Numbered from the stretch's first letter, positions 11,553 to 23,397 are shown. The stretch: 64,000 nucleotides of DNA from Flammula alnicola (GCA_015499995.1 JADNRV010000016.1:248001-312000); one strand, 5' to 3'. The notes: generated by a model not told the origin, from the letters alone. Numbers and translations: made by a program.

Positions 11553-12030
11553 TTGGGAGTGAGGAGGATGAAAGAGTATCCGCAGCTGTCACTCTACTGC
11601 TCCATCGAAAGCATGCTTTTAAAGCGTGTCCTACTGCAGAACAATAGCCTTCGGATCATTCCAGAAGAGGGGGGTCCACAAACAGCGCACATACCAGTGA
11701 CTCATGGTGACAAAGTAAAATGGAATGTAATCGCTTGTGGATTGTGGGCGTCGGCGACATGAGATAAGAGCTTCTGCCGGATAGGCGTGAAGGATGGCAT
11801 TTTGCAAGAGATGTGCACTTGATGCACAGCCTTCCTCTCGGACCACCGAGGACGCCGTTGGATCGCGCGTTGAAAACGTAAAGTGGCAACATGGTTCAAC
11901 GTGAAAAGGGCATTAGCAAACAGGTGTTAAGCGCCTTGTGGCTGTGCGATCTTTAGTCACATGACAATCTGTGGCGTCAGCTCGGCTTGCCGTTGTAACT
12001 TTTCGCACATTGTACCCTCCTCTAGTCTCT
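11553..12030. other. Intergenic, promoter side of helicase B
   Basis: No gene was recognised. It contains the upstream region of helicase B and lies left of a hairpin and a TIR element. Overlapping short frames on the minus strand at 11631-11899 have no recognisable content. Confidence 0.4.
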
Positions 12031-12082
12031 TAACAGACCTTATAAATCAATGATAGTCGATTTGATATAATATAAGGTCTGT
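12031..12082. repeat. Short inverted repeat (hairpin)
   Basis: TAACAGACCTTATA at 12031-12044 is matched by its reverse complement (TATAAGGTCTGTT) at 12070-12082, with about 25 AT-rich bases between. The hairpin directly abuts the left end of the TIR element that follows, so it may be an insertion hot spot or a relic of an older element. Confidence 0.65.
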
Positions 12083-12655
12083 TCCAATTTCCCGGACTTG
12101 TGGGTGACCCAATTCGGGCATCTCGGACAAAAACTTGGACACTTTGAACATCACGTGTCCATTTTTCCAGGTTCTAATCGCAATATTATCTTATCTCTGG
12201 CCCTAAGCGGGCAATGTCTTATGAAGGTTTCACTGTTTCCAGTCGTGTAGATGTACTCGATAGATTTATTACAGATGTTAGCCATAGATATTGTCCAATC
12301 CTATCGATGCTTGCCCCAACCCGTCGACGCTATTAGGATCGTCGGAATGCCTTGAAGAACGTCCAGCAGTCTAACTGAGTGTCTCGTGGGGCTGTCCATT
12401 GCGGGACCGCTGCTTCGACAATTTCTCGAATAACGGTTCGGCCTTCAAGTGATGTCCATGAGAAAGGCTCTGGGCTACTTGTCGAGCCAGCAGAAGGCAT
12501 GAAAGTTGTAGGAAAGGGGTTCTGATTTAATCAACAACACGATCAACTACGAACGCGTCTCGCGTTAACATCATGTGATCTATGTATCAACTAAAGCCGA
12601 TCGGATTTTCTATCCGTAGGCCGATTGGGTCACCCACCAAAGTCCGAGAAGTTGG
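12083..12655. mobile_element. Non-autonomous DNA element with 35-bp terminal inverted repeats
   Basis: The left end (12083-12117, reading TCCAATTTCCCGGACTTG then TGGGTGACCCAATTCGG) is repeated in inverted orientation at 12621-12655 with only a few mismatches. The 573-bp element has no coding capacity, which fits a MITE. No clear target-site duplication could be seen at its borders. Its right end lies 22 bases upstream of the probable ATG of PAM18, so it occupies that gene's promoter and 5' leader. Confidence 0.75.
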
Positions 12656-12677
12656 ACTAGACTACCTCCCTGTCGCC

Positions 12678-13044
12678 ATGGTAGTCATTGGGAGTTGGTG
12701 CTATAGCAGCAGCAATCCTCGGAAGGTCTATTCTCAAACGTGGGCTGTTCGCGGGTAAAGGAGCGGCTGAACAATGGGCAAAAGGTGGCTTCCGAGCGAA
12801 AATGGATCGCAAAGAAGCAATTGCGATTCTGGGACTCAAGTGCGTATTGTGTTGCCTCTTGATGACTGCATTCTAACATTTTCTTACACACAGAGATGGT
12901 CCCAAGCTACGCACTCAGCTGAAGGATGCCCATAGACACATCATGCTTGCAAACCATCCTGATCGTGGAGGTTCACCCTACCTTGCGAGTAAAATCAACG
13001 AAGCGAAGGATTTGTTGGACAAAACAGACGGAAAGGGCCGATGA
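12678..13044 (+). CDS. PAM18: PAM18/TIM14 J-protein of the mitochondrial import motor
   Basis: Inner-membrane J-domain protein that stimulates mtHsp70 in the TIM23 presequence translocase motor. The short N-terminal membrane segment reads [18 protein letters not shown]. It is followed by [20 protein letters not shown] and, after an intron at 12840-12893, a J domain with the essential HPD in [20 protein letters not shown]. The size (about 100 residues) and ending ([10 protein letters not shown]) match fungal Tim14. The ATG at 12678 is followed by VVIG and then needs a one-base shift at the GGG of 12690-12692 to enter the conserved frame. As written, the conserved frame has no ATG, only a TTG at 12688 with a TAG six bases before it. 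Either one extra G is present in the sequence, or a short first exon lies upstream and is spliced to the AG at 12683-12684. Confidence 0.85.
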
Positions 13045-15532
13045 TCCTGCTCTTTGTCTCGTAAGTGTCTTTCCATCGTCTGAAAAGCCTCCTTAATGAT
13101 ATCTTTAGTAGATATCACCCCCCTTTGTATATTTATTGGTTTTCGTCGCACTACCCTTATAATCGACTTTAATGGCCATCATTGTGGATTTCTTCCAGCT
13201 ATCCTCTTGACTGGTTTGTCAACTATGCCACCAATCTGGCTGGCGAACATAACTATCTTGGCGTTTGAAAGCCCTGAGATATGATCCAAGCCTTTAACGC
13301 GAGAAGAAACTAATTTCCCCCCACAAAAACATCGCAGAATAACCTCAGGGCCTTTGAATTCACAGTCCCCGCCTCTCCTGCCGTGATACTCTCGGCTTAC
13401 CCGACATTTTGGAGCACAGGATAACGCCAAAGCTTTGGTTCATTGCGAACTCTTTTTCTATCTCCTGCTTTTGAACGTAGAAAAGTTCCTTTTTACGTTG
13501 GCAGTTGTCATTGGTCAGCGAAATGGTCGCGGGAGGCTCTGGAGATAATTTCATGCAAAAATGTAACCTGCAGCATATAATTGCACCCGAGGTATGCAGT
13601 GCTTTCGTCTACTGGTTACTAGGGCTTACTTTCCTTCTCCAGGTTCTACGTTTATTCCCCACGCTGCTGAAATTCTCGACCATTTCAATTCGTTTTCAAA
13701 GCCTCCGAAGGTGAAATGTATGACGTTCGTTGTGAAGTCTCCTTCAATTGCCTTTAGGAAGGCGATGAAACTGAATACTGTTTTTATGCACATGCAGGAG
13801 ACCGTCATCTTGTTACGAAAGTGACTTCTTCGAATTCCTTGATCGTTACAGACGATGGGCTATTTTTGCATCTCAGATTCCTTCAAATACTTTTCATCGC
13901 TAGAAAATCAATCGGATGCTGCGTTAGGACGTTATAAGCAAGTCAATGACCCCTATGATGTGTCTCTAGTAGCAAATCTCCTTGCATTCAACGTCGCCTT
14001 GTTCAAGCTAGCGAGCTCCGGGACCGACGCGACAATCTTCACCTTCTAATCCTATAGGAATATTCTTCTATTGAATTTATCCTCGGTGTTCACGCTCGAT
14101 GGATTATTGCGGGCGCAAAATTCTCGCAGGCGCCATCTTCTTTTCTGTCTACGGTACGGCATTCAAACCCGCGAAAAGAAAGCTTGAGCTTTGCCTTACC
14201 GACTTCTATCATGATTCAGACTTCTCCAGATCCTCTGATGGAATACACGTATTGGCATTTTTTCGAAAGCGGAGGCTAACGATTGGCGGTGCCGCCTCCT
14301 TGCCTTCATTATGTTCAATTTCATCGATCGATCGACCAAGCCGAAATGCGAGAAATTCTGCGGGTCGGCATTATGGTTCCCTGCACTGCTCTCAAGGTTT
14401 TAGCCATTGTAAGTCCAGTGCTCGAGGCGTAATTAAAAGATGGCTGACCTTCATGATTTCTCAGCTATACAACACGTAGTTCTTGCTCGTTTTTCAAGGA
14501 AGTCATAGATTTGGACTTTGAGGTCAAGACAAAAGGCGATCTTGAGGAAATGTGGCCAGTGGGGGAAGAAACCTCAACTATTGTCGCTGCGGCATAACAG
14601 CACCGCCACAACCATCAACTTCGGACGAAAAAGGATTGTAGCTAGCCTCATGAGTCGAATGCGCCCGCGGGCTAGATCTATCATCTTATAACAGGGGACT
14701 ACCGTCACTCATCGCTGGGCTGGATCACGGAGAAATCGATCTCGACAATGCCACAATCAAACGGGGAACTCGAAGTCTCAAGAAGCGAGCAGTCGCCATG
14801 CGGCGACTCTGGGAAGAGTTTGCCTCCAAGTGAGTCTGGGACCTGGGTAATACCTCCGGTCAGCTTCCAGACCATATACGGAGGTTTCGGGAAAATAATG
14901 GGCGTTTCTTTTTCAATTACTTCATGGATAATTCTCCGCTCATTTCTCTGTCAATCCGCCGATATTTCTTTTCATAATTATCATGGTTGAAGAGACGGAG
15001 GACCAATACAAGAATATCGCATTGTGGGTAACCCAGCTTTTGCACAAATACACCAAAGACCACCATACAGTAAAGTTAACACAACTATTGCCCAAAAACC
15101 TCCAGGCGTGCCATTCTTTTGAGAGAATTACAATTAGTAGCACGTTCTCCAGACGAAGCTGGTGGGACTGGAAAGCAGGATGCTATCAGTCTCAAGAAGG
15201 AAATGTTAAAATCGCAAAAAATCCATACCGGAGTGCTGCGCAGGGATATGGTGCCAGAGGAGCCAGCGTTATTACTATTGTCAACGCGGACAGCAACGCA
15301 GACAGACACTTCAGACACTTGCTTGTTTATCGATTTATCTGCCGACATATCTAGCTTCGGATAAAAATATCACCATCTGACTTGACGCCCAGTTTCTTGG
15401 CATTGTGTGCTCGCTTTTTCCAATACTCTTTACGCTCCAAAGTCCTGGTGTCCTACGAAATCTGGGCCCCATAAATGCTTCAATGCCAAATGTCTGACTT
15501 CTCAGAACTTCAAGTTCCCTGATTTTCGCAAG
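13045..15532. other. 2.5 kb without a recognised gene; unassigned exon-like stretches
   Basis: No family could be recognised. Two pieces have codon character and plausible splice sites. Around 13505-13850 there are exon-like stretches reading GSTFIPHAAEILDHF and EGDETEYCFYAHAGDRHLV, separated by a short GT-AG intron. Around 14695-14830 there is GLPSLIAGLDHGEIDLDN followed by TRSLKKRAVAMRRLWEEFAS, with a good donor site. A further frame at 15119-15364 (RELQLVARSPDEAGGTGKQD) could be a later exon of the same gene. Frames break often between these pieces, so this is either an unfamiliar multi-exon gene or a decayed one. No product is proposed. Confidence 0.3.
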
Positions 15533-16701
15533 ATGTACAAGTTCTTTGCTTCAGCTGCTATTTTTCTAGCTTATGCTCTTTCTGCCTCTGGGGTCCCTCA
15601 GAGGTCGCCATCCAACCCTGCTCTTCCCGTTATTACTGACCCTCCCCCGGGTTTCAACATGTATGTCGCCTTTCAAGCCTTTTCGCTCGTCGTTGTTCAT
15701 CGCGACCTCGTTCTAGCACTAGCCTTGGTGTCAACCAAGTGTCAACGGCTCCGGTTGCCCTCCAGGTTCTACCTATTATCTCCTGAATGGTGCGTCGGAT
15801 GGAAAATTTACAATTTTCAGTTATAATTATTAGTGCATCCAGCTGACAAGTCCGCCGTCACCGTCACCTTCAGCCAGTGCTATGCTGAAGTCGGACCCCA
15901 TATTCCCATCAGTTTCAACCGCAAGAATTGCCAGCTTACCTTTGGTGTCCAGTAATATAGATGTGTTCCATGGAGGAGAAAAAGGTCAATGCTAATTTTC
16001 TCATGTCATAGGGTTCCTGGGGGTTTCTCCTTCGGCCTTGCCACTGTCGACTACGTGAGTCATCAAACGTACTCGAGAAACTCGCGTTTCTAACTGTTCT
16101 CCATTTTAGCGCGGCTATTACCAATTAGATGCTAATGTAACTGCTTCTCAACAATCCATCTACTACTGTGCGTGTTATTCTGAACAACATTCATTCACCT
16201 GCTTACCGTTCTCTAGTCCAGGGACAGCTTCAGCAAGGTTCGAAAATATGATACCAGTATCTTCTTCATTGTCTAAAATTTAATTCAGCTACTGCACGCT
16301 CCGACCTCGTCGGCCCCGTTGACGGTAAGCTGTTTGGCTCTCAGATTAAGCTACATCATTCTGATATGTGCTTGTCCTATCAGGTGCCGACTACACCTAC
16401 CGGGATGCCTTTGACCTCGTCGCCACTATCACTGCGCCTTGCGGCATTAGCACTGTTGTTAACGTTGTCAGCGACCTCCGCGCTAGCAACTCCAAGAACA
16501 CCGTCGGTAGTGGATACATCGCTACCGACTCGGTGAGTTATATTTCAATTAAAGCTGCTTGAGACCATTCCTAAATAAGTATTCCAGATCGATACGTCGC
16601 TCCAGCAGGTAAATAAACAATTACTCTTTAGCTAACGTGCATGATTTTATACTAACCAATTTATTTATTAGACTTTCGGCTTCCAGTGGTTGAAGTGTTA
16701 A
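15533..16701 (+). CDS. Secreted DUF4360 protein, copy 1
   Basis: Small secreted protein of the DUF4360 family, function unknown. A signal peptide is clear (MYKFFASAAIFLAYALSASG). The conserved body is spread over at least eight short exons: SGCPPGSTYYLLN, ADKSAVTVTFSQCYAEVGP, FNRKNCQLTFGV, PGGFSFGLATVDYRGYYQL, DLVGPVDGADYTYRDAFDL, GSGYIATDS, and the end FGFQWLKC with stop at 16699-16701. Cysteines in SGCPPG, RKNC, TAPCG and WLKC are shared with copy 2. At the second exon, using the first acceptor (TCTAG at 15713) gives an early stop. The reading frame is kept only with the AG after CAACCA at 15735, which drops the TSLG residues found in copy 2. Copy 2 follows 830 bases downstream on the same strand. 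Confidence 0.85.
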
Positions 16702-17531
16702 ATGTTCAATTTTGAATCAAGATCGCCTTTCTGAAGTTCTACTTCTCCGGTTGAAAGTTTCTTTGTGTGTAACAGAAATATATGGAATAACATGTGCTTT
16801 ACCTATTTATATTAGTGCCCAAGAAGAGAGAAGTCAGTTAGCAACTCAAAAGTCGGCTGCGATGAGGTTCCACACTCTACTCTTAGACGCTATGTGCCAA
16901 GAAGCGTCCCCAGATAGGAAAAAGATTCCATGCCTAAAAATAGCACACCTTCCCCACAAGGAAATTTTAAGAACGCCTTCGGTCTCGATTTAGAATCCGC
17001 ATCATTCGTACATACAGCAGGCTGCATATAAGCCCGCGGTCAGATGCTCTCGGATGCACAATGCATGCCAAGGCTCTCTAGACATCGAACACCAGATTCC
17101 GGCATATGAACCCCCCAATGACCGCCTTCGACGTTTGCGCCATTCGAGTTTGTGGACACAAGTGGGCTATAATCATACCTCGGTCCAGTCATGATGGCTC
17201 AGCGAAGTACTTGACCTTCTATCGAAGATATTCCGGCATCTGAATGGCCAACTTTTTCTTCGCTGACTCGAGGCGTCTCTGGCCACTTTCGAAATGGTCG
17301 CATGTACTTTCCCAAGATGAACCGACATCAAATGATTTCCGAGGTATCTTCGTTAGGAACGCAATGTGAGCGTTCGAAGGATTATATTGCTAAATCCAGT
17401 TTCTCGTGAGTTCTCTTCAAACTTAGAATGTCGGAATGCCTTAGAAAGCGTTAAACCATCCGTCCGCATGCTGAAATGCTTATATTCTCCTCGTTTCGTG
17501 AAGTTCCCCAGGATCTTGCTGGCTTACGATA
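16702..17531. other. Intergenic between DUF4360 copies
   Basis: No gene, RNA or repeat was recognised in these 830 bases. They contain the 3' end of copy 1 and the promoter of copy 2. Confidence 0.4.
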
Positions 17532-18722
17532 ATGTTCAAGCTCCTAGTGTCAACATTCTTACTTGCTTTCGCACAGGGCATCCATGCTGCCCCACAAGCT
17601 TCCGGAGGAACTACCACCGATCCTCCTGCAGGTTTCGCTATGCAAGTCCTTAGATATTTAACGGTCCAACATACGCTTACCTTCATGTCGTAATAGCACT
17701 AGCTTTGGAGTGAATGGATCTGGTTGCCCGCCTGGATCTGTGTTTTACCTACTCAATGGTTGGTTCAATTCCGGTCATACAGACTCTCTAGCACACGGGT
17801 ACTTAAGTTCTTCTGCCAGGCGAGAACACAGCAGTCACCGTAACATACAGCAAGTACTTTGCTGAAGTCGGTCCCGGGATACCTATCAGCTCAAATCGGA
17901 AAAATTGTCAACTTACCTTTGGAATTAGGTACATTACGCTTAGCTCTCTATTACCCATTCACTGAGTATGTAATTCCTGATATCTAGCATCCCACCTGGC
18001 TTTTCTTTTGGCGTCGTCAATGCCGATTTTGTGAGTTTTTTTTTGGTATATCATCGAGGAAAACGATTAACAAAGCTATCCAACTTTCAGCGTGGATACT
18101 ACCAACTAGATTCCAAGGTAACTGCTGTGCAAGACTCCCTTTACTATTGTAAGCTCTTGTCACGGCACTGTGTATATTTATTCTTAACAATTAACTGGTT
18201 TGTTTACAGTCCAAGGAAACCTGAATCAAGGTAAGTTACAATGACAGGTGTAGTTCAGCTCTTTTTCTCATATATCTTCTACGGTACCAAAGCAACCACC
18301 TACAATACCCTTGTCGGACCTGTCGACGGTAAGGCACATAACGATATACCTTACATACGAGAATATACTCCTGACACTCATGTTCTACCAAAATAGGCGC
18401 CGACTACACCTATCGCTCCCCCTTCAACCTTACCTTCACAAATCTGTCTCCATGTGGCACGGACGCTGTGCTGAACATTGAAAGCGATCTTCACGCCAGC
18501 AACGCGGACAACAACAAGGGTAGCGGATATATTGCGACTGACTCTGTATGCTTTTTCTCCATGCTGAATTGGTGGACCGTGTACTGTGCTCATTTCGTTT
18601 CCTTTTCACAGACTGACGCCTCCTTCGTACAAGTAAGTCATTGGATTTTATGGCTGAATTGTTGTTAACAATTATGCACCCTCGCGTAGACTTTCAACTT
18701 CCAATGGCAAACTTGCACTTGA
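17532..18722 (+). CDS. Secreted DUF4360 protein, copy 2
   Basis: Tandem paralogue of the preceding gene with the same exon plan. The signal peptide is MFKLLVSTFLLAFAQGIHA, followed by a short linker rich in Thr and Gly. Family landmarks: ITSFGVNGSGCPPGSVFYLLN, GENTAVTVTYSKYFAEVGP, SSNRKNCQLTFGI, PPGFSFGVVNADFRGYYQL, LVGPVDGADYTYRSPFNL, GSGYIATDS and the end FNFQWQTCT, with the stop at 18720-18722. The first intron must begin with GC (GCAAGT at 17642-17647) rather than GT, because the equivalent position in copy 1 is GTATGT and no alternative keeps the frame. Secretion to the cell surface or medium is inferred from the signal peptide; the molecular role is unknown. Confidence 0.88.
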
Positions 18723-18981
18723 ACGGTACTAAACATATCGAAAAACATGTCACGGAGTTAGGCTTCTGGTGGTGCTGAGTGAAGGCACATTACATATTCT
18801 GGTTTTCCTATGACGGTGATTGGAGCTACACACTTTAAATAAATCTGGAGAGAAACCAACTTCCATGAAAGGTCGAGCGAGTGACCGTTGTCTAAAAATA
18901 GTTATGTCGATCACTTTGTGCGTGATCAGTGAGTGATCTGATCTCACAATTATCTCACCTATCCTGCGGCAGTCAGACACA

Positions 18982-19912
18982 ATGAGTACCTCGGCATTTC
19001 AACCATCAAAGCTTGGTACAAAGGAGCAGTACGTCTTCGAATAAATTTCCAAGGACCCGCTGATTCTGTTCTTCTAAAAGCTGGGACACTACATATGAAG
19101 AAGAACTCGAAAATTTCGAGGAGATCGGAGACGAAGGAGAAATTTGGTAGGATGTCCGCTTTCATTCCATGCATTCGACACCAAGCCCCCGTATAGGTTT
19201 GGAGAGGAAAGCGTAGAGAAAATGGTGGACTGGACTCTCCAAAACTTGCCACCTTCTGCCAAAGCATCGATATTAGAAGTCGGAAGCGGCAATGGGACTC
19301 TGCTGTTTGGCCTTCTCGAAGCTGGATACGACGCATCGACGCTTCATGGGATTGACTACAGCGCTGGTGCCATCAAACTCTCCAAGGAAATCTCGAAGAC
19401 TCGGGGAGGATCAGAAATCACGTTTAGTGAATGCGATTTTCTCAATGATGCCCCTCAAGCTCCCGAAGTCCCGCATGAAGAAGGTCAAACGGCAGTCTGG
19501 GACCTCCTTCTGGACAAAGGAACATATGACGCGATAGCATTAGGAGAAAAGGACGAACAGGGAAATTCACCAGCCATAAGATACCCTAGTCGAGTGACAC
19601 GGTGCCTAAAGTCGGGTGGCCATTTTCTCATTACATGTGAGTACTGATCGCCTCTGGAAGCGTCTGGCAACAAAGTCATGGTGATATTTACAACCCTCAA
19701 AAGCGTGCAATTTCACTGAGGAAGAACTCAAGGCTTCCTTCGACACAGAGGACAGTGGACTTGTCTACCAGTGAGTGCAAATTATTGACGTCGCATAAAA
19801 CACTTCCAACTGATGAGATCCCCACTCAGCTCTCGAATACAGCATCCGACATTTAGTTACGGCGGGAAGAGTGGAAGTGTCTGTTCGAGTGTAGCATTCC
19901 GCAAGAAATAAT
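18982..19912 (+). CDS. EFM4: EFM4/METTL10-type protein-lysine methyltransferase
   Basis: SAM-dependent methyltransferase of the seven-beta-strand class that in yeast (Efm4) and human (METTL10/EEF1AKMT2) methylates a lysine of elongation factor 1A in the cytosol. The N-terminus MSTSAFQPSKLGTKEHWDTT is typical of the family. Two short introns precede the core exon, which opens WFGEESVEKMVDW. Motif I is ILEVGSGNGTLLFGLLEAGY, post-I is HGIDYSAGAI, and WDLLLDKGTYDAIALG holds the family-specific DKGT segment. The last exons give CNFTEEELKASFDTEDSG and FSYGGKSGSVCSSVAFRKK before the stop at 19910-19912. The gene is convergent with NOM1, with only about 35 bases between stops, so their 3' UTRs must overlap. 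Confidence 0.9.
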
Positions 19913-19946
19913 GATCACATACACAAGAAAGGTAGCAAGCGAGTGA

Positions 19947-22900
19947 CTAAAGTACGGGTACCAGGTCTACCCCAGTGCGCAAGGTATCCTTCGCAACGCC
20001 AACCGCCCATCTAACAAACTTCAACACCTCATCGTCAGCAGCTGATTTGTCCTTAAATGTTTCCGACAAGTAGTAGATAAGTCCCATGGCCAATGTTTGG
20101 ACTCGCGAGGCCTTGATGAAGATTTCTTCAATTGCATTACGATTGCGCGTGAAAGTTATTTTCTTCGCATCCAGAATCACAAGCGGTGTTGACCGTTGGC
20201 TATTGACGAAGAGTTGTGTGAATAGTTCTTTCAGGAAGTCTCGTGTTCGTGGTTTGAGTATCGTGAAATCCACAGGCTGCAAATGTCAAAATCAGATGCC
20301 ATGCGATGGAGAAAAGAAGTGCAAGACGGATCCTTACCTTCAGTATGAGAAGGGTCACGCAGTCCTTGGCGATCCACCATGCGTATGCTCTCGCGACATT
20401 CCGCATGCGGCTTTCCGATATGCTTTTCACATCAAAGTCATCATCTTCGTCGATGTTTTTCATTACGGCGGCACCGCCAACGTTCTTTTCGCCAAGATCA
20501 CGTAAGAAATCCCATAAGCTGAACTGCAAGGTGATCTTATACGCATGTGATGTGCGACAGAGCTGCTGGCAGACCAGAGTGTAATATGGATTGTAGGACC
20601 TTTCCTGGAGCAAGGTGAATAAACGCATTTAACGATCACGAGAGAAGAAGTCGCACATTTCCACAGCAGTGCAACAGGACACGTATAATTTCACGTTGTT
20701 GAACTTCTGTGAGATTCAGCTGAGAAAGTCTCTCGCATGCATCAATGTAATCCTGAAAGGCAGAAGAAATTTCAATTATATTTGTTGCCACGCGAAAACT
20801 GAATCGATAACGCACATCGCTACTCATCAGAACAACAAAAATCCCTCGGCGGATCTCAGTATTCATCCCTTGCGAGCGAGCAAGCTTGATGAGATCTGCG
20901 GACTCATTAGGCTTGGTATCTTGCTCCGCATTACTGGCACCAGTTGACTTGGTGAACTCTACTTGCTTGTCGACCAAAGGGTCGCCACTCCATGCGGCGC
21001 CAACTAGCCACCACTTTCCCTTCGTTTCTGCTGAATGGAGATCTTCAAGAGAAACGCGCAATGGCTCATGGGCGAGAACTGGATTAAGAGGACAAGCAAC
21101 CTCAGTCTGGCGGAACAGATTTGGTTTGGACTAGAAACTTACCATGCCGCGACTTGGTCAGACCAGAGAGGAATTTCTTCATCCTTTCCACGGCAGCACC
21201 GCCCTGATTCTGGGTCGCGTTCCTCTTTAGTTTGTTGTTCTTTAGGTTTGTGAGGGTCTCGATCATGAACCGAGTGCGAGAGCTGATATACGTTGAGCAA
21301 ACAGGAGGTAACGCAAATGAAAGAAGCGAACCTGACTGCATCGTCTGTGGTTGAAACTTTGCCTTGAACGATCTGAATGATGTCCTTCAATGCTGATGGA
21401 TCATCCTGTCTGAGCTGCTGCCCAGAATCTGTGAAGCCAAAAAAGTCAGTTGTAGTCCACTTCTCACAATACGGATGACTGACTGCGCACGATCTTGAGC
21501 AATAACTCGACCTTAAATTCAGACAAATCCCCATCGAGGAGGGCACGGATAATGTCGAAAACGAGGGCACATGAGATGACTTGGAAGTTATAGAGTTCCG
21601 ATATCAAGACAAGTAAGTTCGAGCATTCTTTTCCTTCTTGTTCTGTTGTATCAGGAGCTGAATCTTGCATAGCAGCATAGTGTCGTTCATACGACGCGAC
21701 GACGCATTGAACAAAATGGGCAGCTATATGGGGAATGAGCACAAATAATTTTTTTCTTCCACGTGAAGCGCACCGAATTCGATTCCAACAATCTTGTGCA
21801 AGCTACCAACGAAGGCAGCGTATAGGACAACATATGAATCCAGTAGAGATGAGTGGGCAGATATTCCGTTTATGATCAATGTTGTCAAAGTGGAAGTGAC
21901 ATCTAGTGGGACGTCAGTTCTTCCGTGTCTCGACCTCGTATGGGCGATGAATCCTACCATTTCTACGATGTTCTCGATAAACCTCCTCAAAGCTATCGAC
22001 AATCGACCCAATGTTTTGTTCGCTCATCCTGAGAGAAATAGAATTAGTTGAAAGGAAAATAATTCCATGGGTTATGCATACCGATTGAGTAAACCTTTTA
22101 ACTGTCTTGTCAGTTTCTGGATTGCCTCAGATGTCGTGTCTGGTTCTCTTTGTGCGTTTCTGAGATGAGGAGGTATGTATGCGCCTTTGAAAGCATGAGT
22201 AAAGTGGCCTGTATGAGGTGCTAAGCGGCTCAAACCTGTTGCTGTAGGCTTATTGGCGGGTTCCGTTTCCTCTTCCTGGATATCTAGAATGGTGGGTGAC
22301 TCAGAGTCATCCTGCACAATACCATGCCATTCCTCTTCGGAATCGTATTCCCCTGAACTCTCAGCATCAGATGGGTCTTCAGAACTATGCGATCTTGATT
22401 CTTCATCTTCATGGGAGTAATTGGTCTATTTGACGGTCAGTCGATATTCTCCAGGACGGAAAATGGAACACACCTGCGCTGTAGGCGGCACAAACGAGTC
22501 CGCCCAGCTCATAAGGTCTATCGACAAACGTCAACTTCTCGCAATCTAAAGTTGCTACCTTGTAAGAACGCACCGTCTAAACCATCATCCTCCTGTTTTT
22601 TTGATTTCTTCTTTCCAGTCTTCCCAAGTCCAAGCTGAGCCTCCAGGTATGCAATATACGCATCTTCTTTTTCTTCCTGGGGCGTTTTCAGAGTGCTAGT
22701 TGAAGCTCTCTTGGTGAGTTTCTCCAGGGCCGAAGCTTTCGATGGTTTCGAAGACTTTGTGGGAGTAGGTTTAGGACTCGACGAGACTGTGGGTGGTTTC
22801 TTTTCCTTCTTTTGAGTAGTGAGCTGAGGAGGCAGTTTGCTCTTCAATCCAGAGCCCTCTTCAGTATCGTTTTGGCGAGATTTCTTGTGCCGAGGTGACT

Positions 22901-23176
22901 CGCTGTGTTCTTCCTCCGCGCCTCGTTTCCTCGCATTTGGCGCGTGCGAGAAATATTCAGCCTTTTTCATCTTTTGCGCAACGCGCTCCTGTTTCCTAGC
23001 CTCCTTTCGCGATCCAGGACGCTGGCGATGCTGATTTTGAGGGTGATCATTGGCTGGATGACTTTGAGCATTTCAGATAAATATTTGCGAATGGGAAACT
23101 CACGGACAGATTCCTCGATTTGCTGTTGTAAACTCTGTGGAAGTCGTGTGGTAGATGTTTTTTTCCTGATAGCCAT
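19947..23176 (-). CDS. SGD1: NOM1/SGD1 nucleolar MIF4G- and MA3-domain protein
   Basis: Predicted nucleolar factor for small-subunit ribosome biogenesis (yeast Sgd1, human NOM1). The start at 23176 gives MAIRKKTSTTRLPQSLQQQI, then after a short intron a basic coil RQRPGSRKEARKQERVAQKM and a Lys/Ser-rich acidic-basic tail. After YIPPHLRNAQ, the usual lead-in, comes the MIF4G domain (about 22100-21100), with SHAIAAHF-like helices and LLDGDLSEFKVELLLKI. The C-terminal MA3 domain (about 21060-20200) includes NLTEVQQREIIRVLLHCC, YNPYYTLVCQQLC and QFSLWDFLRDLGE. About nine introns are needed. The end at 19947 (GVDLVPVL) fits the family's C-terminus. The gene is divergent to a tRNA gene. Confidence 0.88.
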
Positions 23177-23293
23177 GCTGCTTGCGAAGATTCCGGGTAG
23201 GGCGACTTGTGGGAAAAAAGCTTTGACAGGACGAAAATTAACGTTGGAGTGCATCCCGAGTCATATGTACTTACCAGTGAGAAAACTGCCACC

Positions 23294-23395
23294 GGCCTAA
23301 TGGTCTAGTAGTATGATACGCGCTTCGGGTTTAACCCCGCTTCGTTGAGAAGCTGAAGATGTGCGTGGTCCCGGGTTCAATTCCCGGTTGGGCCC
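23294..23395 (+). tRNA. tRNA-Pro (anticodon CGG) with 30-nt intron
   Basis: The acceptor stem GGCCTAA pairs with TTGGGCC, followed by discriminator C. The D arm is TGGTCTAGTAGTATGATA, the anticodon stem CGCGC pairs with GTGCG, and the T arm is CCGGGTTCAATTCCCGG. The anticodon loop is TT-CGG-G followed by an intron at 23330-23359 and then T, placing the intron between positions 37 and 38 as in nuclear tRNAs. The mature RNA would be 72 nt before CCA addition. Internal A box (TGGTCTAGTAG) and B box (GGTTCAATTCC) promoters are present. Confidence 0.93.
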
Positions 23396-23397
23396 CA

